From: HLUCCA09 sp039822045
GTDB lineage: Bacteria > Pseudomonadota > Alphaproteobacteria > Rhodobacterales > Rhodobacteraceae
DNA: 64,000 nucleotides
Assembly (NCBI GenBank): GCA_039822045.1
Contig: JBCBMY010000023.1
Location: 1 to 64,000, forward strand
Reading direction: 5' to 3'
The notes beneath the pieces were generated by a model. It was not told the origin of the DNA. It made no database searches and worked only from the letters and a program-made list of their open reading frames with translations. Each line of letters opens with the position of its first letter. Positions within the stretch are counted from its first letter, which is position 1. The position numbers and the translations under genes were made by a program. Positions 61,489 through 64,000 of this stretch are shown piece after piece.

Positions 61489-62462
61489 CCGCTTTGGTCG
61501 AGCTGCGCCATGTCGAGCGCGTGTTTCAGGTGCGTCGCGCCAATTCCTTCCTCGGCGGCAGCCGCCCGCTCCGCGCCGTTCAGGATGTGAGCTTTGCCAT
61601 CGGGCAGGGCGAAACGGTGGGGCTCGTGGGCGAATCCGGCTGCGGCAAGTCCACCGTCGGAAAACTGGTCCTCGGTCTTCTCGCGCCAAGCGCAGGGGAT
61701 GTGTTGTTCGACGGGCGGGCGCTCTCGGCCGATGTTGGCAGCCAGTCCTGGCGGGACCGTCGGCGCGACATGCAGATGATCTTCCAGAACCCGTTCGGCG
61801 CCCTGAACCCGCGGCTGCAGATCGGGCGGCAGATGCGGGAGGTGCTCGACACCCACGATCTGGGCGAGGAAAGCGGGCGCGACGAGGCGGTGAAGGATCT
61901 GATGCGCTCGGTCGGCCTCGAGCCCCATATGCTCGACCGCTACCCCCACCAGATGTCGGGCGGCCAGCTTCAGCGCGTGGTGATCGCGCGTGCCTTGGCG
62001 GTGTCGCCCCGGTTCCTGGTGTGCGATGAGGCGGTGGCGGCGCTCGACGTGTCGATCCAGGCCCAGGTCGTCAACCTCCTCCAGGACATCCAGGAGGAGC
62101 GCGACCTCACCTATCTTTTCATCTCCCATGACCTCGAGATCGTGCGCCACGTCTCCGACCGGATCGTGGTGATGTATCTCGGGCGGATCGTAGAGACCGG
62201 GGCGTCGGAGGCTGTCTTTGACGCGCCGCGCCACCCCTATACACGGGCTCTCATCGCTGCCGTGCCGCATCCCACGCCGGGTCAGGTGAAACAGGACGTT
62301 GTCCTGGAGGGCGACGTGCCGAGCCCGCTCGATCCGCCCTCGGGCTGCGTGTTCCGCACCCGCTGCCCCTACGCCCAAGCCGCCTGCGCCGAGGCGGTGC
62401 CGACCCTGGAGCCCGTTGGCGAGGATCACAGCGCCGCCTGCCTCCGCAGCACGGAAATCTGA
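61485..62462 (+). CDS. Peptide-type ABC transporter ATPase (DppF-like)
   Basis: A 325-residue ATPase. Walker A GESGCGKSTVGK near residue 46, Q-loop IFQNPFGALNPRLQIG, signature MSGGQLQRVVIARALAVSPR near 157, and H-loop FISHDLEIVRHVSD. Walker B and D-loop read FLVCDEAVAALDVS where DEPVSALDVS is usual: the catalytic Glu stays, Pro and Ser are Ala. The C-terminal domain has GCVFRTRCPYAQAAC with conserved cysteines. It is the last gene of the importer operon; no terminator hairpin was obvious downstream. Confidence 0.95.
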   Translation: MTALVELRHVERVFQVRRANSFLGGSRPLRAVQDVSFAIGQGETVGLVGESGCGKSTVGKLVLGLLAPSAGDVLFDGRALSADVGSQSWRDRRRDMQMIFQNPFGALNPRLQIGRQMREVLDTHDLGEESGRDEAVKDLMRSVGLEPHMLDRYPHQMSGGQLQRVVIARALAVSPRFLVCDEAVAALDVSIQAQVVNLLQDIQEERDLTYLFISHDLEIVRHVSDRIVVMYLGRIVETGASEAVFDAPRHPYTRALIAAVPHPTPGQVKQDVVLEGDVPSPLDPPSGCVFRTRCPYAQAACAEAVPTLEPVGEDHSAACLRSTEI

Positions 62463-63005
62463 CATAACGCGCTAGCACGGGTCGACGGGGACAAGGACGC
62501 TCAGCTGGAGCTGGCGATCGTCCTCGTGCCGAGCGTACACGCGTAACTGGGGCTGCGCCTGTGCCGAGGCCTCGACCTTCTTTCGCCGTCACTCCGACCG
62601 GATGCCAAACGCGCTACCGACGATCCGCATCCGGGCCGACAGTTCGGGATCAGCCGAGGCCCTGCCTGTCGCGCTATGGAATTGCGCGCGGTGCTGCAGC
62701 CTGTCGCCGAGTTCGACAAACCGGTCTATGGACCGCGGCGCGTGACCCCGAGGAACGTGGTCCCCGACAGAGACCTCGTGGCTCGACCCCTGTGCCACCT
62801 GCCTCGGAGCCAAACGTCGCCTCGCCTCCCTTGCCTTGGGAGCGGTGAACCCGCCGCCAGCGCCCGACTGAGCGTGCAGTTCCGCCATCTGGTGGATCGG
62901 ATCGACGAGGAGACTATTCGGGTCTTGCAGATGTGCTCGCGGGGCGCGAGCCCACTGTGCGCCCTGGGACGGCGCGCAGAGCTCTCGGTGAGGAGGGGCG
63001 AGCGA
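62463..63005. other. Region without an intact gene
   Basis: Only overlapping arginine/proline-rich frames are present. On the minus strand, around 62600-62760, RFVELGDRLQHRAQFHSATG and PELSARMRIVG faintly recall the later part of DUF1254 proteins and could continue the decayed gene to the right, but this is weak. Confidence 0.35.
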
Positions 63006-63491
63006 TCAATCCAGTCGATCGATGCTCCCGACGCAAGGGGATATCGGCGAGGTGTCCGCAAAGCTGGTCGTGGCTCTGTTCGTGGCAACGTGTGAGGCTC
63101 CGCAGGAGATCGATTCCCGGACCGTTTTCTGATGTTCGGGTCGCCCGCCCCATCCGAAGGCTGTCGACATCCTCCTTGGCGCGCGGGGGTCCGGGATGTC
63201 GCGACCGACGTCCAGCCCCGGATTCAGGACCTCCGTGGAACTGTCGCGGTTGTGGTTGGGCACCGCAAAGGGCGTGGCAGAGTTTGCGCAGATCTCGTAC
63301 TGATCCTGGAGCGCGTTGACGGCCGCGATATCGTGGAGGTCGGACGAATTCACCAACGTCCGCTTGACCAGGATTGCGTAGTCGGTGTCGACCAGCTCGT
63401 TGATCGGAGGATGCCGGCCTCCGCCGACATACACCTTGTTCACATACTCGTCGTCCTTGACGACCATGGCCGAGACATTCCGGTCGCTCAT
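63006..63491 (-). pseudogene. Decayed DUF1254-like protein gene
   Basis: Within an open frame on the minus strand, SDRNVSAMVVKDDEYVNKVY, then VGGGRHPPINELVDTDYAIL and SDLHDIAAVNALQDQYEI, follow the DUF1254 pattern (QSMMVVNQDHYVPAVYYGAG ... VRTLVDPNDPADxAAVxALQDxY). FAVPNHNRD and later AFGWGGRPEHQ are further faint matches to the same family. There is no proper N-terminus, the spacing between conserved blocks is shortened, and the flanking translation is nonsense-like. It is best read as a gene relic. Confidence 0.5.
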
Positions 63492-64000
63492 CGGCTGCTG
63501 GGCAGTCCGGACGGGGCCCTGAGCGGAGGTCTCGTGCGGTCTTCTCGCGGGAGTTCCGGCGAAACCGCCCGCGACCGGGGGCGGAGGCCGTGTGGGGCGG
63601 GGCTTGCGCGCGTCGCCGGTCGGGCAGCGGTGGTGTCGGGCCCCCTCGCACCGGTCGGGGGACGGCGATGGCCTGCAGGTGGCGCAGGGAAGGATATTCG
63701 ACGTAGGGCATGGCCTTGGGCGTCCGCAAGAAAGCGGGTGCGAGACGGTGCGGGTCTGCGTCGGCAGGCCACGGTGCTGCGCATTCCTGCGGAGCTGAGC
63801 CAGATGTTCGGTGAGTTGGCTTAGTTGCGGGCAGCGCTGCGATACTCCCGACCTTGCGATTGAGGCCCACCTGAGACAAGCTTGCACGCGGAGGAGGGAT
63901 GTCTGTTTCAGCGCTTGGTCTGCTGCCGAACGGATCAGGGCGCAGCCATGCTTTGGGAGGAGCGTGCCATGACATCCAAGAGCACCGGGTCACCACCACC
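63492..64000. other. Window end without a recognisable gene
   Basis: Frames are open on both strands but their translations are low-complexity, arginine/proline-rich and unrelated to known families. It may contain the lost N-terminal part of the DUF1254-like relic. No RNA gene or mobile element was recognised. Confidence 0.35.

Noticed and set aside
63132..63824. A 230-codon frame on the + strand
   Set aside because: Opposite strand carries recognisable DUF1254-like blocks; the + strand translation has none.

Overview
The window is about 64 kb of high-GC DNA from what looks like an alphaproteobacterium, most likely Rhodobacterales. This rests on GC-rich codon use, the density of ABC and TRAP importers, a TAXI-TRAP operon with a UspA partner, and a roseobacter-like inositol locus. 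No rRNA, tRNA or CRISPR array was found. Most of the DNA is packed into operons with 1-4 bp (ATGA/GTGA/TAATG) overlaps.

Left part (1-7.3 kb): the tail of a sugar ABC importer (partial permease plus single-domain ATPase), then a leftward TAXI-TRAP operon (binding protein, fused permease, universal stress protein). A decayed copy of the sugar ATPase C-terminus lies at 5.9-6.1 kb. Next to it is a small membrane-anchored protein that aligns with the cytochrome bc1 Rieske subunit but has lost every cluster ligand.

7.3-17 kb: a divergent myo-inositol catabolism locus around a perfect 16-bp palindromic operator. Leftward are two Gfo/Idh/MocA dehydrogenases and a TIM-barrel isomerase/dehydratase. 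Rightward are iolD, a phytanoyl-CoA-dioxygenase-like gene, iolC, iolB, a class II aldolase and an iolG-like dehydrogenase.

17-24.6 kb: a leftward operon of LacI repressor, sugar-binding protein, two permeases (one with an extra extracytoplasmic domain, the other with an extra N-terminal membrane region), a GH63-like glycoside hydrolase and a UgpC/MalK-type ATPase. It has its own palindromic operator and converges on the inositol operon at a hairpin.

25.2-32.5 kb: a complete V-type ATPase operon in the order B-D-I-K-E-DUF2764-A. It has no C, F or G genes and looks like a circular permutation of the chlamydial/Bacteroidetes order.

32.6-43 kb: single genes (PNPOx-like, Tat-exported metallo-beta-lactamase fold enzyme with divergent LysR regulator, lamin-tail/Hint protein, VOC protein, nitroreductase-like protein, methyltransferase), a 7 x 11 bp CATATG repeat array, IS5-type transposase debris, and a three-gene exported operon ending in a ClpP-like serine protease-like protein.

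43-62.5 kb: the most unusual region. Seven tandem paralogous DppA-type (family 5) solute-binding proteins are followed in the same direction by a metallophosphoesterase, two half-size permeases, a TIM-barrel isomerase and a DMT exporter. One dppBCDF-like permease/ATPase set is divergent. The layout suggests one ABC importer served by seven receptors, with stem-loops in the gaps between receptor genes. The window ends in non-coding sequence with a decayed DUF1254-like gene.
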